DNA of 64,000 nucleotides from contig JAJHZJ010000532.1 in the NCBI GenBank assembly GCA_023548195.1, forward strand, positions 2,181,725 to 2,245,724, read 5' to 3'. A program made the position numbers and the translations under genes. This document shows positions 1-11,039 of the stretch, in pieces. This DNA comes from Bettongia penicillata ogilbyi. Its lineage: Eukaryota; Chordata; Mammalia; Diprotodontia; Potoroidae. The notes beneath the pieces were generated by a model. It had not been told where the DNA came from, made no database searches, and worked only from the letters and a program-made list of their open reading frames with translations. How positions within the stretch are numbered: the stretch's first letter is position 1; each line of letters starts with the position of its first letter.

Positions 1-477
1 GATGAGATGAGTAGAGACGGCTGGATGGCGGCCGTGACATAAACATGAAGAGGGTGCGGATGGTCGATGCCCAATACACAGTAGGCACTTATGAAATCTT
101 GGCTGATTGGCTGGAAGCTGCTCTCACCAGGCCCCTGACGGTGCCGCTATTTTGGTTTTCCATCAGCCACCCTCCTGTGGCCTAAAGACTCAGCATCACA
201 AGTAGCCTGCTTTTGTACTACCATGTTCTTCAGCAGAATCTGTCCACTGCTCTCCTGAGACGTAGAGTGTGCTGTTTGTGCTGATGAAGCTGCGTTTATA
301 ACAAACTCCAGACACTTTCCACTAGAGGAAAGCCCTCCCATTTGTCCAACCAAGGTTTTCATTTCTTTCCAAATGAAATCCCTGCCGAGATCCAGAAAGC
401 TTCTTATTTTACCAGCTGTGTCCTTCAACATCCCCAATCTGGAGCGTAATCACAAGCTAACATTTCTATACCAACTT
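1..477 (-). other. Unique sequence with an unassigned ~100-codon reading frame
   Basis: A minus-strand reading frame is open from about 449 down to a stop at 147. It has no ATG at its upstream edge; the first ATG is two codons inside. The predicted peptide is mixed in composition, with a segment reading SFLDLGRDFIWKEMKTLV, and does not look like low-complexity translation. I do not recognise the protein. There is no clear splice acceptor, and the poly-pyrimidine stretch upstream is weak. Downstream of the stop, around 60-110, the minus strand resembles the generic tail of a dispersed repeat. It may be chance, a retrocopy fragment or a terminal exon; chance is the default reading. Confidence 0.2.
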
Positions 478-685
478 AAGGTCTGCAAACTGCTTTTATG
501 TATATTATCTCATTAGATTCAAGCATAAAACCCATGAATTCAATGTTATTATTACCCCATTTTACAGAAGAGGAAACTGAGGCAAGTTACATGATCTGAG
601 ACCAAACAGTTAGTAAGTGTCTGAGGCAGGATTTCAACTCAATTCTTTTTGACTTGCGCCCTGTGCTCTGTCTTGTCTAGGCAAA
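478..685 (-). mobile_element. MIR/CORE-type SINE, minus strand
   Basis: The segment holds the reverse complement of the MIR core: a CCATTTTACAGA-like block, then GAGGAAACTGAGGCAAG, then AGTAAGTGTCTGAGGCAGGA. On the plus strand this order marks a minus-strand copy. The copy is diverged. The 5' head of the SINE is missing its last bases. Confidence 0.8.
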
Positions 686-1119
686 TAGAAAGAATGGCCA
701 GATAAGGAAGATCAAAAGGTAGTTGAAAATAAGACCAGCAGAGAAGTGGAAATATTGTTCCAAAGTAACCCTTGTATGATAAAAGCACTAGGGGAAAAAG
801 GAGAAGAAAACCGTTTGCACAGAAACTAAGATAAGAATTTTAGTGTCCCATTTTAAATGGGGGCCACTTTTAAGGAAAGTTCATATTCTCTACTGAAGTA
901 AGATATCCTACAATAATCAATATTTACTACATCCCAAATAGAGTCTGTAAAGTATGGCAAGTAAAGCAAACAAAGTTTTGATTTATTAAACAATGCATGG
1001 TAACTGCCCAATAAACTGGGTCCAGACCTCCTCAGCTTAGGCTCAAATGCGGGGAAGAGAGACTTTTATACATCAAAAACAATCAAATAAAACCAATCAA
1101 TTAAAAGGAAACAATGCAG
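686..1119. other. Unique AT-rich sequence
   Basis: No open frame of note, no RNA gene and no repeat that I can identify. Confidence 0.5.
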
Positions 1120-1672
1120 CATTGCTGTTGTTGAGTTTCAGTCAAGTCCAACTCACTGACAGCATTTGGGGTTTTCCTGGCAAAGATACTTGGTGGTGCA
1201 GTGGATAGAGCACCAGTGCAGGAGTCAGGAGGACCTGAGTTCAAATCTCACCTCAGACACTTGACACTCACTAGCTGTATGACCTTGGGCAAGTCACTTA
1301 ACCCCAACTGCCTCACCCTGGGTCATTTCCAGTCATCCTGATGAATATCTGGTCACTGGATTCAGATGGCTCTGGAGGAGAAGTGAGCCTGGTGACCTGC
1401 ACAGCTCTCCCTCACTCAAAACAAAGTCAAGTGCAAGTCATGTCATCACTTCTCTGATGGCATGGTCTTCTTCAACAAGGAAGGACGAACACACACTTGG
1501 TTGGCCATTTGCTTCTCCATTTTACAGATGAGAAAACTGAGGCAAACAGGGTGAAGTGATTTGCCTAGGGTCATACAGCTAATGAGTCTCTAAGGGTGGA
1601 TTTGAACTTGGAAGAGAAGTATTCTTGATTCCAAGCCCAGGGCTCTTTCCACACTGCCCCCTAGCGGCCCTG
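1120..1672 (-). mobile_element. MAR1-like SINE, minus strand, split by a younger SINE
   Basis: Positions 1120-1193 carry the reversed SINE tail (GTTTCAGTCAAGTCCAACTC, then GGGGTTTTCCTGGCAAAGAT). Positions 1501-1672 carry the rest of the same reversed SINE, with the block ACAGATGAGAAAACTGAGGC and the reversed head ending in CCCCCTA. The two halves join in register if 1194-1500 is removed. This is direct evidence of nested insertion. Confidence 0.85.
1194..1494 (+). mobile_element. MIR-headed SINE with an RTE-type tail, nested
   Basis: The element starts with TGGTGCAGTGGATAGAGCAC, a tRNA-derived head. It continues through the core (CTAGCTGTATGACCTTGGGC) and ends in a second-half tail containing AAGTCATGTCATCACTTCTC and GAAGGACGAACAC. 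The tail resembles the 3' end of the RTE element at 36.57 kb. It is flanked by ACTTGG on both sides (1188-1193 and 1495-1500), read as a target-site duplication. Length is about 300 bp. Confidence 0.85.
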
Positions 1673-2430
1673 TAATACAGTGTTTCTAACGGGAGGAAAG
1701 ATTAGGGACTTTCCAAGTTGGGAGGGAGAAAGTAAAGAAGGGCAATTCCCTGAGGTCAGAAATCAGAAAAATCAGAAAAAAAAGAGTCCCATTCCCCTCA
1801 AGTGTCTGTAAACAAGCAAAAGAATACTGAAACAACAACTGATTGACCAGCATGGGGCCAGTTTTCAGATAAGACATATAGATTGCTTGAGACTTACAAT
1901 TACAAGAAAATGAGGCAATTTTAGGATCGATGGGTTTCTGGTCAACATAGCCTAAATCCTTAGTTAAGGATCTCTAAGCAGCAGGTAGGGAATCTACCCA
2001 CTCAGGGGTAGTAGGTTCAGAGAGTGCCATAAGGTTTTCTCCCACTTCCCACAACTGAATGAAGTTTTCTCACAGATAAAAGTTGAACCAGACTAGACCC
2101 ATAATTGAATAGAAAGGGAACTGAGCTAGCTCCAGAAGTGAGTCACAAGATGGAGTCAGTGTGGTTCACTCGGTTCCCAAAATTAACCACTCACTGTCCT
2201 AATCCCTCCGTCATTTCATTTTTCACCCACCACAAGAGTTCCTGGTGAGCAACGGTCACAGCTGGCATGAAATGTGAAGCCCTCCCCACACTGTCAACCT
2301 TCCTACAAATTCTCCCTTTCCTTTCTCACCTCCTGGCCAGACTTTGAACACTTATCCTCACCCTTACCAGAGGAAATCTAGAATTCACATTCCATATCCC
2401 TTAGGCCCAATGATTCCTTCCTTCCCAATC
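1673..2430. other. Unique sequence
   Basis: No gene, RNA or repeat recognised. The short open frames here lack coding character. Confidence 0.45.
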
Positions 2431-2775
2431 AATCAATCAACATTTATTAAGATCCTGCTATATGCCAAGCACTATGCTAAATGCTTCTCAGCAATGGTAG
2501 GCTGGTTTTCTCTTGGATCCCTGTATGGCAGACACTCCCATGCACCCTCAAGACTCTTGGCCTTGCCATCTGCCCCACTGTGGCATTCTTAGGATCTTCT
2601 TGACTTTCTATCCACCCTACAACTTGAACCTTCCAGCTGTTCTGTTTCTTCTACTGCGAGTGAAAGCTCCTTGAGAGTAGCGACTGTTTTCCTTTTTTTA
2701 TTTGTATCCCCAGCACTTAATATAATACTTGGTACATAGCAACAAGTACTTAAAAAATGTTTTTTCACTCATTCA
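2431..2775 (+). repeat. Dispersed repeat fragments ending in an L2/MIR3-type 3' end
   Basis: At 2431-2480 there is a block of the type CAATCAATCAACATTTATTA followed by a TATGCCAAGCACT-like motif. At 2655-2770 lies the usual L2 3' end order: GCTCCTTGAGAGTAGCGACTG, then a TTTGTATCCCCAGCACTTA block, then GGTACATAG. It is a short and degraded relic, with no coding capacity. Confidence 0.6.
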
Positions 2776-3929
2776 AAATGCATGATAAATGTTTTACATT
2801 TCTCCTTGTAATAGAAATATTTACTGAACCTTTGCTTGGGAAGTAGGCAGGGAGACTTTATAGGGTTACACAGAGGAATCAATAGACAAAACCGGACAGG
2901 CAGTTCAGTTTCCTCCGAGTTCCTCTCTGATGTTTTGCCAAATGCGAAATGTTCTCACTAGGGCAGCGCCTATGTTTAATGGTGGGACAAATATACAAAA
3001 GTCACAAATTTTTATTGGCACAAGTCTCTTTGAAGAACAGTGGAAAACACAGCTAATGGCAGTAACTGATAATTAAACAACTCCTTCCATTTATCCAAGT
3101 ATCAGTTTGTCTGTTAAAAGAAATTATCATTTCTTCCAAATACTGAATGAATCTTTTCAAATGCCTTGAGAGAATCATTAAGTCCACTTTTTCAGGTTAC
3201 ATTTGCCCAATGGCCAGTGGTACATGAAGAATTCTCTTTTTTTCCCTTCCTTGTGCCGTCAAACTGAAAACAAACTCCAAATATTGCTGATTGGTTGTAG
3301 GCATTCATGTAGAATGCAGTCAAGAGCATCCTTTCTGAACATGAGTCAAAGTGGGCATGTGTGGGGAGCATGAAGTCTTGATAAGAGTAAATATGAGCTG
3401 GAAGCAGAGTGGGGGCCTGGTAAATTACCAAACGTAATGGGAATGGATCCATAACATACTTTTCAGTTTAACCTCAATTATTAACATTTTTCCCATCACA
3501 TTCTTAAGCCTAAACAGTCAACAAAACAATAAATAAGCCCCTGATTAGTATTATTTAGTGATTTCAAGGTGGTTAATGTTCACACTGAAAATTTAATAAT
3601 CGGCTCTCCCTCCAGTGGAAGCTCAATCCAGCACATCCCTGTGTACGAGTGAAAGTAGACACAGAATAGGAAAATCTGATCAGATTTCTGCTTGGGGCAA
3701 GCGGGGCTCCAGGTGTCCCCAGATGGGGCCGTGCCCCTAAATGCCTGAGGAAGGTCATGGCCCTAATGGTCCTCTAATGCAGAGCTAATCGAAGACTATG
3801 GAAGATTATTTTCTCCTACAATAAATGATCTTGGATTTCTGTGCCTTAAGTCCTAGGGTATGATATGTACATACACACACACATATATGTGTGTGCATGT
3901 GTGTATAAATTGTTATGCCTTCTCATTTA
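2776..3929. other. Unique sequence with a short CA/TG microsatellite
   Basis: Nothing recognisable down to a mixed ACAC/ATAT/TGTG tract at about 3868-3906, which is partly self-complementary. Two minus-strand frames (3192-3452 and 3573-3758) show no known motif. Confidence 0.45.
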
Positions 3930-4125
3930 ACAATAGCTAGCATTTATATACTGCTCTAAAGTTTACAAAACATTTTACATATGTTATCTCATTGTATTTT
4001 CACAACAACCCTGAGGTAGGGATGATTATCATTTCAATTTTATGAGGAAAACAAGGTTGAGAGAGCTTTAATGACTTGCCTGGAGTCACAGGGCTAAGGA
4101 GCTGAGGCAGGATTTGTGTATATAC
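3930..4125 (-). mobile_element. MIR-type SINE, minus strand
   Basis: Order of blocks: ATTTATATACTGCTCTAAAG, ATGTTATCTCATTGTATTTT, CACAACAACCCTGAGGTAGG, then a diverged core. This is the reversed 3' half and core of a MIR. Confidence 0.75.
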
Positions 4126-5125
4126 ATTTTAGATTTTTTAAAAAGGAAATTATTAATAAATAATTGTTAGAATATGTAATATATTATGTAATGAATATAA
4201 TTGCTTAATAAATTAAGTTAAAAATTTAAACAAATTTTAGATTTAAGTATACACTGACCATAAGCAGATTTTGTAACATCCAGTTTGGTACTCCAAGTCA
4301 TTTTCGCTTTCTTCCTAGTTCTTGGCAGAGTTCTAGATATCTGAGTTTGCTAGTTAAATGACATCCAGATAAGTGGGGAGTTATTGTAGAGCTAACATCA
4401 GTAAGACCTACTAAAATGTTTTATAGTCACTGGCCGTACCTACACTGCCATACCAAAACTAACATTCACTTCTTTCCCCCTCCATATCTCTCCCCAACAC
4501 TATCCTATACATTTATCATCTTTATAGATAAATTGGACTCAAAGGAGAGTCATTAAAACAACTTGCTCCATACTTTCTCCTGCCATTAAAAATGACCCTG
4601 CATAATGATTGTGAAAAGTATGGCTTTACTATATAACTACATTGGCAGGGCAGCTCAAGTCAGGCACTGCATAACTGCAATCTCTAAGGCCAGGTCTTAG
4701 AGATTTGATTTGAAATGTTAGGCTAACCAAATGTTAGGCATTTGTCCAGTTATCTGTGGGCTAAACTCTACAGTGGGGGGAAGGGGGTGGTTCTGGATGA
4801 GGTTAGCAAGAAAGAACTATGTGAGGCCCTGGAGAACTCAGTCTGGCCTCATGGGAATGGCACCAGCTACTCTAGGTCACCTACCAGGGTCACTGCACCT
4901 CACCACTCCAACTGTAATCCAAAGCATTATAAGGGTGCATCTAAGTACAACACATGTGATTTTATCTAGACAAAGCATTCTATATGTGCTATTCTGTTTT
5001 TTCTTTTGTCAAAATTTAGAGTTTCTGGGACAAAACACACTCATTGTTCTTCCCTTCCCCCAACCAGTCAAAGAAAAATCACTCAGCTTCATTAAAAAGA
5101 GTGAACAGCTTTTCTTCAGGTGAAC
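4126..5125. other. Unique AT-rich sequence
   Basis: AT-rich at 4130-4250, otherwise unremarkable. Overlapping plus-strand frames at 4731-5123 have no recognisable domain and no gene context. Confidence 0.45.
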
Positions 5126-5136
5126 ATGCACCCTAT

Positions 5137-6684
5137 GGGTTCCAAGATAAGCCAGATAAATCACCTGCATCGAACACATTTCTAACAAAGCCCAAGAGCA
5201 AGAGCTAGAAAGAGAAATCCATTTAAAGGTATGGAAAACACTATAAATTATCTGGGAGTCTACCTGCCAAAACAAGCCCGGGGACTATGAACACAAGTAC
5301 AAAACACTCTTTGCATAAATAAAGTCAGATCTAAGTAAGTGGAAAAACATCAGTTGTTCATGGGTAGGCCGAGCTAATATAATAAAAATGACAATTCTTC
5401 CTAACCTAATTGACTTATTCAGTGCCTTACCAATCAAACTACCAGACAATTATCTTCTAGACGTAGAAAAAAATATGAAAATTCACCTGGAAGAACAAAA
5501 CGTCCAGAACATCAAGGGAACTAATGAAAAGAAATGCCAGGGAAGGTGGCCTAGCCCTACCAGATCTCAAATTGTATTATAAAGCAGCAATCATCAAAAC
5601 CACTTGGTACTTGCTAAGAAATAGAGGGGTAGACCAGTGGAATAGGTTAAGTACTCAAGACACAATAGTCAATGAATACAGCAATCTACTGTTTGATAAA
5701 CCCAAGGACCCTGGCTTCTGGGATAAGAACTGACTGTATGACAAAAATTACTGGGGAAAGTGGATAAATAGTATCACAGAAACTGTGCATAGACCAATGC
5801 CTGACACCATACACAAGAATAAAGTCCAAATAGATACATGATCTAGGTATAAAGACTGACACTATAAACAAATTAAGGGAGGAAGAAATAGTATATGTCA
5901 GATTTATGGAGAATGGAGAAATTTTTGACCAAACAAGAGGTAGAGAACATTATGAAGTACAAAATGGATAATTTTGATTACAATAAATTGAAAACTTTTT
6001 GCCTAAAAACCCAATGTAAAATTTGGAGGGAAGCAGATAACTGGGAAAGAATTTCTGCAACTAGTATCTGTGATAAAGGCCTCATTTCTAAAATATGAGA
6101 GAACGGAGTCAAATTTACAAAAATACAAGTCATCCCCCAATTGATAAATGATCAAAGGATATGAACAGGCAGTTTCCAGAGGAAGAAATTAAAGTTATCT
6201 ATAGTCATATGAAAAAATGTTCTAAATCACTTTTGATTAGAGAGATGCAAATCAAAACAACTCTGAGATACCACATCACACCTATCAGATTGGCTAACAT
6301 GACAGAACAGGATGATGATAAATGTTGGAGAAGATGTGGGAGAGTTGGAACACTCATTCATTGTTGATGGAGCTGTGAGCTGATCCAAGTATTCTGGAGA
6401 GCAATTTGGAAGTATGCCCAAAGGGCTACAAAAATGTGCATACCCTTTGACCTAGCAATACCGCTTCTAGGACTGTATCCCCAAGAGATCATAAAAATGG
6501 GAAAGGGTCCCACATGTACAAAAATATTTACAGCAGCATACTTTGTGGTGGCCAAAACTAGAAATCAAGGGGATGCCCATCCATTGGGGAATGGCTGAAT
6601 AAATTGTGGTATTTGAATGCAATGGAATACTATTTTGCTATAAGAAATGATTCAGAGAGGCCTAAAAGGACTTGTACGAACTGA
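5137..6684 (+). pseudogene. L1 ORF2 C-terminal remnant
   Basis: Recognisable pieces in order are KRNAREGGLALPDLKLYYKA near 5525, a stretch with NEYSNLLFDKPKDPGFW near 5670, then KMDNFDYNKLKTFC, and finally LLIREMQIKTTLRYHITPIR and DKCWRRCGRVGTLIHC before a TGA at 6365-6367. Past that stop the same frame continues as WSCELIQVFW and KMCIPFDLAIPLLGLYP. The endonuclease and reverse transcriptase domains are absent because of 5' truncation. Several stops and frame changes break what remains, so no product is expected. Confidence 0.9.
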
Positions 6685-7105
6685 TGCTCAGCGAAAGGAA
6701 CAGAACCAGAAGAACTTTGTACACAGTAACAACCACAGTGTGTGACGAATTTTTCTGGTAGACTTAGTACTTCATTGCAATGCAAGGACTTAAAAAATTC
6801 CCAATGGTCTCTTAAGGCAAAAGGCCTTCCACATCCAAAGAAACAACTATGGAATTCAATTGCAAAATGAAACAGATAATTTTCTTTTGTTTTATGATTT
6901 TTCCCATTCATCTTAATTCTTCTGTGTAACATGACTAAGGTGAAAATGTATTTAATAGTAACGTGTGTGTAGAACCTATATAAGATTGCATGCTGTCTCA
7001 GGGAGGGAGTGTCAAGGGAGTGGGAAAGGAGGGGGAGGGAGGTGAAAAATGTAAGATTTATGGAAGTGATTGTAGAAAACTGAAAACAAAATATTTTTTT
7101 TAAAG
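5137..7105 (+). mobile_element. 5'-truncated L1 LINE with target-site duplications
   Basis: The sequence runs from within ORF2 ([12 protein letters not shown] region, already degraded) through the ORF2 C-terminus and a 3' UTR to an A-rich tail at about 7080-7105. It is flanked by ATGCACCCTAT (5126-5136) and ATGCATCCTAT (7106-7116), a 10 of 11 match. That is what target-primed insertion leaves. It is closely similar in layout and wording to the minus-strand L1 at 60.43-64 kb. Confidence 0.92.
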
Positions 7106-7116
7106 ATGCATCCTAT

Positions 7117-7599
7117 TCTCCTACCTATTTTCATACCCAATTTTTCATCTGGAATGCCTATGATAAACTGATCATGATATACATCCGTATGGCACCTAAA
7201 ACAAGAAGAAATTTTTAAACTTCTTTTAAACTTAACAAAAATAACTCTTCCATTGTTTCTTACTCAATTCTTGCAGGGAAGCTTAAATGTGGAATCAAGT
7301 AGAAAATGACTTCAAACTAGACAAACGAAAACATGAATCTTTTCCACACCTCTGGCAGTTGTTAACTCTATCAGATGCATCTAATCCAATATGAGATGTG
7401 CATGTGTGATTTTTACAAGCAGCAACCATCAGATGTTCAAGTTTCTCACTCTGATTTTTTATCTTTACACTTCTGAGTTAATCCTGGCATGAGATGAAAA
7501 AGTACTTCACTTTGTGCAAAGGCATAGAGTCCCAGCAATCAATGAGGACAAGGAATGAGCAAACATATGACTACGCCCTATATTCCAAGCATGGTGAGA
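7117..7599. other. Unique sequence
   Basis: No repeat or gene seen. Confidence 0.45.
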
Positions 7600-7795
7600 A
7601 ATTGTTTTGTTTTTGAGTCATTTCAGTCATGTCTGATTCTTCATGACTCCATTTGGGGTTTTCCTGGCAAAGGTAATAAAGTGGTTTGTCATTTCCTTCT
7701 CTGGTTCATTTGACAGATGGGGAAAATGAGGTAAACAGGGGTAAGTAACTTGCCCAGATAATACGAAAGTGGAAAAGGTAAGGCACTTCAACTAG
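7600..7795 (-). mobile_element. MAR1-like SINE, minus strand, partial
   Basis: The reversed tail (TTTCAGTCATGTCTGATTCT, GGGGTTTTCCTGGCAAAGGT) leads into the reversed core with GGGGAAAATGAGGTAAACAG. The head region is degraded beyond about 7795. Confidence 0.8.
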
Positions 7796-7864
7796 GAGCT
7801 ACGTCACTAAGATGGAGGTCACGGTTAGCAAACAAGACAAGACAGGAGATCATTAAGAGCTGAA

Positions 7865-8050
7865 CTTGGGTTATACAGACTAGGACCATAGACCTAGAGC
7901 ACCAGGGGACCTCAGAGGCCATGGAGTCCAACTCCCTCACTTGGCAGCTGAGCAAACTGAGGTCCAGGGATTATAAGTAACTTAAGGAGGATTTGAACAG
8001 AAGTCCTGTGAATCCAGGGACGGTGACTTCCATTGTTCCAAGCAGCATCC
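7865..8050 (+). repeat. THER1/MIR-related repeat
   Basis: The order GACCATAGACCTAGAGC, GACCTCAGAGGCCATGGAGT, then CTGAGCAAACTGAGGTCC matches the common mammalian repeat in which a 'measured and tested' style core follows a TAGAGCTGG-type start. Diverged; the family assignment is tentative. Confidence 0.5.
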
Positions 8051-8086
8051 TCTGGAGCCTGAACTGCTTTTAAGAGACATAAGTTT

Positions 8087-8368
8087 TGCTGCTGTTCAGT
8101 CATTTCAGTCATGTCTGACTCTGTGACCCCATTTGGGTTGGGCATTTTTTTTAACTTTTAGACAAAAGTACTGTCGTAGACAACTTATTGACAAAAATAC
8201 TTCCTCCTCCAGCTCATTTTACAGATGAAGAAACTGAGGCAAATAGGGTCAAATGACTTAGAGTCACACAGTCAGCAAGAGTCTGAGGCTGGATTTGAGC
8301 TCAGAAAGATAAATCTTCCTGACTTTAGGCTGGGTGCTCTGCACACTATGGTACCACCTGGCTGCCCA
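8087..8368 (-). mobile_element. MAR1-like SINE, minus strand, with a small internal insertion
   Basis: The reversed tail starts with CTGCTGTTCAGTCATTTCAG. The core block GATGAAGAAACTGAGGCAAA follows and the reversed head ends in CACCTGGCTGCCCA. About 50 bp at 8143-8195 are foreign to the SINE. They include a repeated GACAAAA-TACT motif and a 15-bp string found inverted at 8682-8696. Confidence 0.8.
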
Positions 8369-9285
8369 TAAGAGTCATGAGAGATCAATGAAAATTAAAG
8401 CAGCCAGTTCAAGCAGGAAATGAACCCTTAGCTGGGTCACGAAGGATAGGGAGGATGTCATTCCAACCAGTTGGGGAAAACAACATAAATAGATTTTTAT
8501 TTTGTATTTACAGTATCTTGGAGTTGGCTTGATATATTTTCATTAAGAGCTAAGCTTTTCTTTTAAAGAAAAATGGCATTTCCTATGAGCATTTGACCTC
8601 TATAAACCCTTAACTGCCTTCATCCTGACGCTGCCCAACATCCAGCCCCAGATAAATATTTCACTGTAGAAAAACAGTTTGCAATAAGTTGTCTACAAGA
8701 GAGGACTGGAGGACACAGTGGGAGCAGAGGGAGTCAGCAGATCTACCCTAGGGAGATTTGAATTTCAACAGCCTCAACTCTTATTAATTGTTGTAGCTCA
8801 GCTGCCTGCTAGCTTGGTTTGTATGTTTTCATTGAGCAAAGGCATTCGGAAGTTTATTTTTAATATCATATTTGGGACTATTCCTATGCTCACAAAAGCA
8901 GAATCATTGTTCTCCAACAGTTCCTATGATCTGTAAGATTTAACTGGGGCTTACAATGGACCTGCATTTTTCAGTCATTATTTGAAGATAACAAGGGAAA
9001 CAGAGGCCACGATGCTAACGGTTTCACAGATGTTATGCCTAAGCAGAAAAGACTCCAAGTCTACTCTCAATTTATGTTTCCAGCTGCATGGAAAATACCT
9101 GTACTGGTGATTCAAGTCGCTTGGATAGCTACTTTTAAATCACAGCAAGGTTTTAAAAATATTTTTTAAATGCTTTAACACATAAAGAAACTGGAAACAA
9201 TTTCTGCCTGATTTGATGTTCATCTGCTACTGTAAATTCCATCCAAAGTAGAGGCATAATGAAAGGAGTTGCATCATCTAACCTT
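8369..9285. other. Unique sequence
   Basis: No repeat recognised. A plus-strand frame at 8718-8936 has a hydrophobic middle but no family resemblance. Confidence 0.45.
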
Positions 9286-9560
9286 TCTGGGCCTCAGTTT
9301 CTTTACTTGTAAATTAAAGGGGCTGGGCTAGATCAATCAACCAAACAGACATTTGAGATAAGCCATGCTATGCACCAAACACCTAAGTTCTAGGAACAGG
9401 GGATACAAAGATACAAAACCAAAACACCCCCTGTCCTAGCTTACATTCTATCGGAAATATAACACGTCCATATAAAAATAAATATAAAATATATATACAG
9501 CAGATATAAGGTCATCTTATATGGGGTGGGAGGGGGGCACTAGCAGCTTCCAAGGTCAAA
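9286..9560 (+). repeat. MIR fragment followed by an unassigned dispersed repeat
   Basis: At 9286-9335 there is a MIR 3'-core piece (GGGCCTCAGTTTCTTTACTT). From about 9335 comes a second repeat with CAATCAACCAAACAGACATT, then GGGGATACAAAGATACAAAA, then AGCTTACATTCTATCGG. Fragments of the same second repeat appear near 24.66, 36.33, 59.80 and 60.0 kb. I do not know its family name with certainty. Confidence 0.5.
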
Positions 9561-10095
9561 AAAAAAAGACAGCATATAATAGAGGACAAAGTGATTGAGC
9601 AACCTCAACAGTTCCTACTTATTTTTGAAGCTAGAGAATAATCTACTTAAGGAAAAAAAAGTAGAGCACTCAATTTTTTTTAAATATGGAAAACAGATAA
9701 GGACCTCTAAAATATTTTCCAGTTCTAAATCTATGATTCTAAAACTTCTATAACCATAAGAGAATACCTCATGCTTGCATTAGGATATGCAGTTTTTATT
9801 CTTTTGGTTATTTATTCATTCAATAAACACTTACTGATTACCTATTTTGTTCAAAGAACTATACATAAAATTCAGGCCACTCCCTCTAGAAGCTTACAGC
9901 CTGTGTTCGTAACATACTGTTTAAAATTCCTTCACATATGTAATCTCATGTGATTTTCCCCAAATTTTTATAAAAGAGGCAAAAGTTTGGGGTTCCATTT
10001 AACACATGAAGAACCTTAGGTTAATAGAACCTTAAATGACTTGCTGACCTATCCACATGTCTACCTGATTCCACGGTCAGTACTCTATTTTTCCA
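9561..10095. other. Unique or strongly degraded sequence
   Basis: A faint relic of the dispersed repeat described at 9.3 kb may lie around 9800-9900 (ATTCATTCAATAAACACTTA). Otherwise nothing. Confidence 0.4.
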
Positions 10096-10099
10096 TTGA

Positions 10100-10310
10100 G
10101 GCAGCTAAGTGGAGCAGTGGGTGGAGCATGAGACCCAGAGTCAGGAGGATTCGAGTTCAAATGTAATCTTAGACACTAAGGCAGACAACCTCTTTTTGCC
10201 TCAGTTTCCTCCTCTGTAAAATAGTAGCAATGAAATACCCCCCATGATGATTACATCAAATGAGATGTCTCTAAAGTACTTTGCAAACCTTACTTTATAA
10301 ACACACTATT
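10100..10310 (+). mobile_element. MIR-type SINE, plus strand
   Basis: Head GGCAGCTAAGTGGAGCAGTG, core TTGCCTCAGTTTCCTCCTCT, and 3' half TCAAATGAGATGTCTCTAAA with AGTACTTTGCAAACC. Nearly complete but missing part of the central core. Confidence 0.8.
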
Positions 10311-10321
10311 TCCATTATGCT

Positions 10322-10572
10322 GGGCTGCTAGGTGGCACCACAGTACACAGAATGCTGGGCCTGGTCAGGAACTCATCTTCCTGAGTTCAAATCTGGCCCC
10401 AAACATGTAGTAGCTGTGTGACCCTGGGCAAGTCACTTAACCATTTGCCTTAGTTTTCTCTTCTGTAAAATGAGCTGCAAAAGGAAATGATAATCACCCC
10501 AGGATATTTGCCAAGAAAACCCTAACTGAGCTCATGAAGAGTCAGACACTCCTGAAACAACCGAAGAACATA
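10322..10572 (+). mobile_element. MAR1-like SINE, plus strand
   Basis: Head GGGCTGCTAGGTGGCACCAC; core TAGCTGTGTGACCCTGGGCA; tail TTGCCAAGAAAACCCTAACT and GAAGAGTCAGACACTCCTGA. The two SINEs at 10.1 and 10.3 kb lie head-to-tail. Confidence 0.85.
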
Positions 10573-10664
10573 TTATGTTCCTTCAAGAAGATCCAGGGGA
10601 CCAAGAAGCCGATATGACTGAAATGTGGCTTACTTCCTATTAAAGAAGCATTGCTTCAGTTCTT

Positions 10665-10850
10665 AAGATCATACAACCAAAGCTGGAAGAAACCTCAGAG
10701 GCATCTAGACCAAGCCCTTCATTTTACATATAAAGAAAATGAGTCTCAAAGAGTTTAAGTGGATTGTTCAAAGTCACATAAGTAGCCAGTGTAAGAAGTG
10801 GGTCTTCTGATTCCAAACTCAGATTTCCACTGCACCAAGCTATCTCTCAG
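10665..10850 (+). repeat. THER1/MIR-related repeat
   Basis: Blocks in order: CAAAGCTGGAAGAAACCTCA, GCATCTAGACCAAGCCCTTC, TTTTACATATAAAGAAAATG, then a reversed MIR-like end. Diverged. Confidence 0.5.
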
Positions 10851-11039
10851 TTGTTGTAGGGTGTTTTGGCAGGATTTTTTTCTCCTCCTTTTGGAATGAA
10901 GGGAGTTCACTTCCAAGGATGCAGCTCTGCCAAACCATCGGGGTCACATGCACACGGCAGGGATGCGTGATCTAATCAGTGCATGTTAGGGTTTTTCATG
11001 GTTTAGTCTGGGAACAGATTTCTGCTGTAGAGTACCTTG

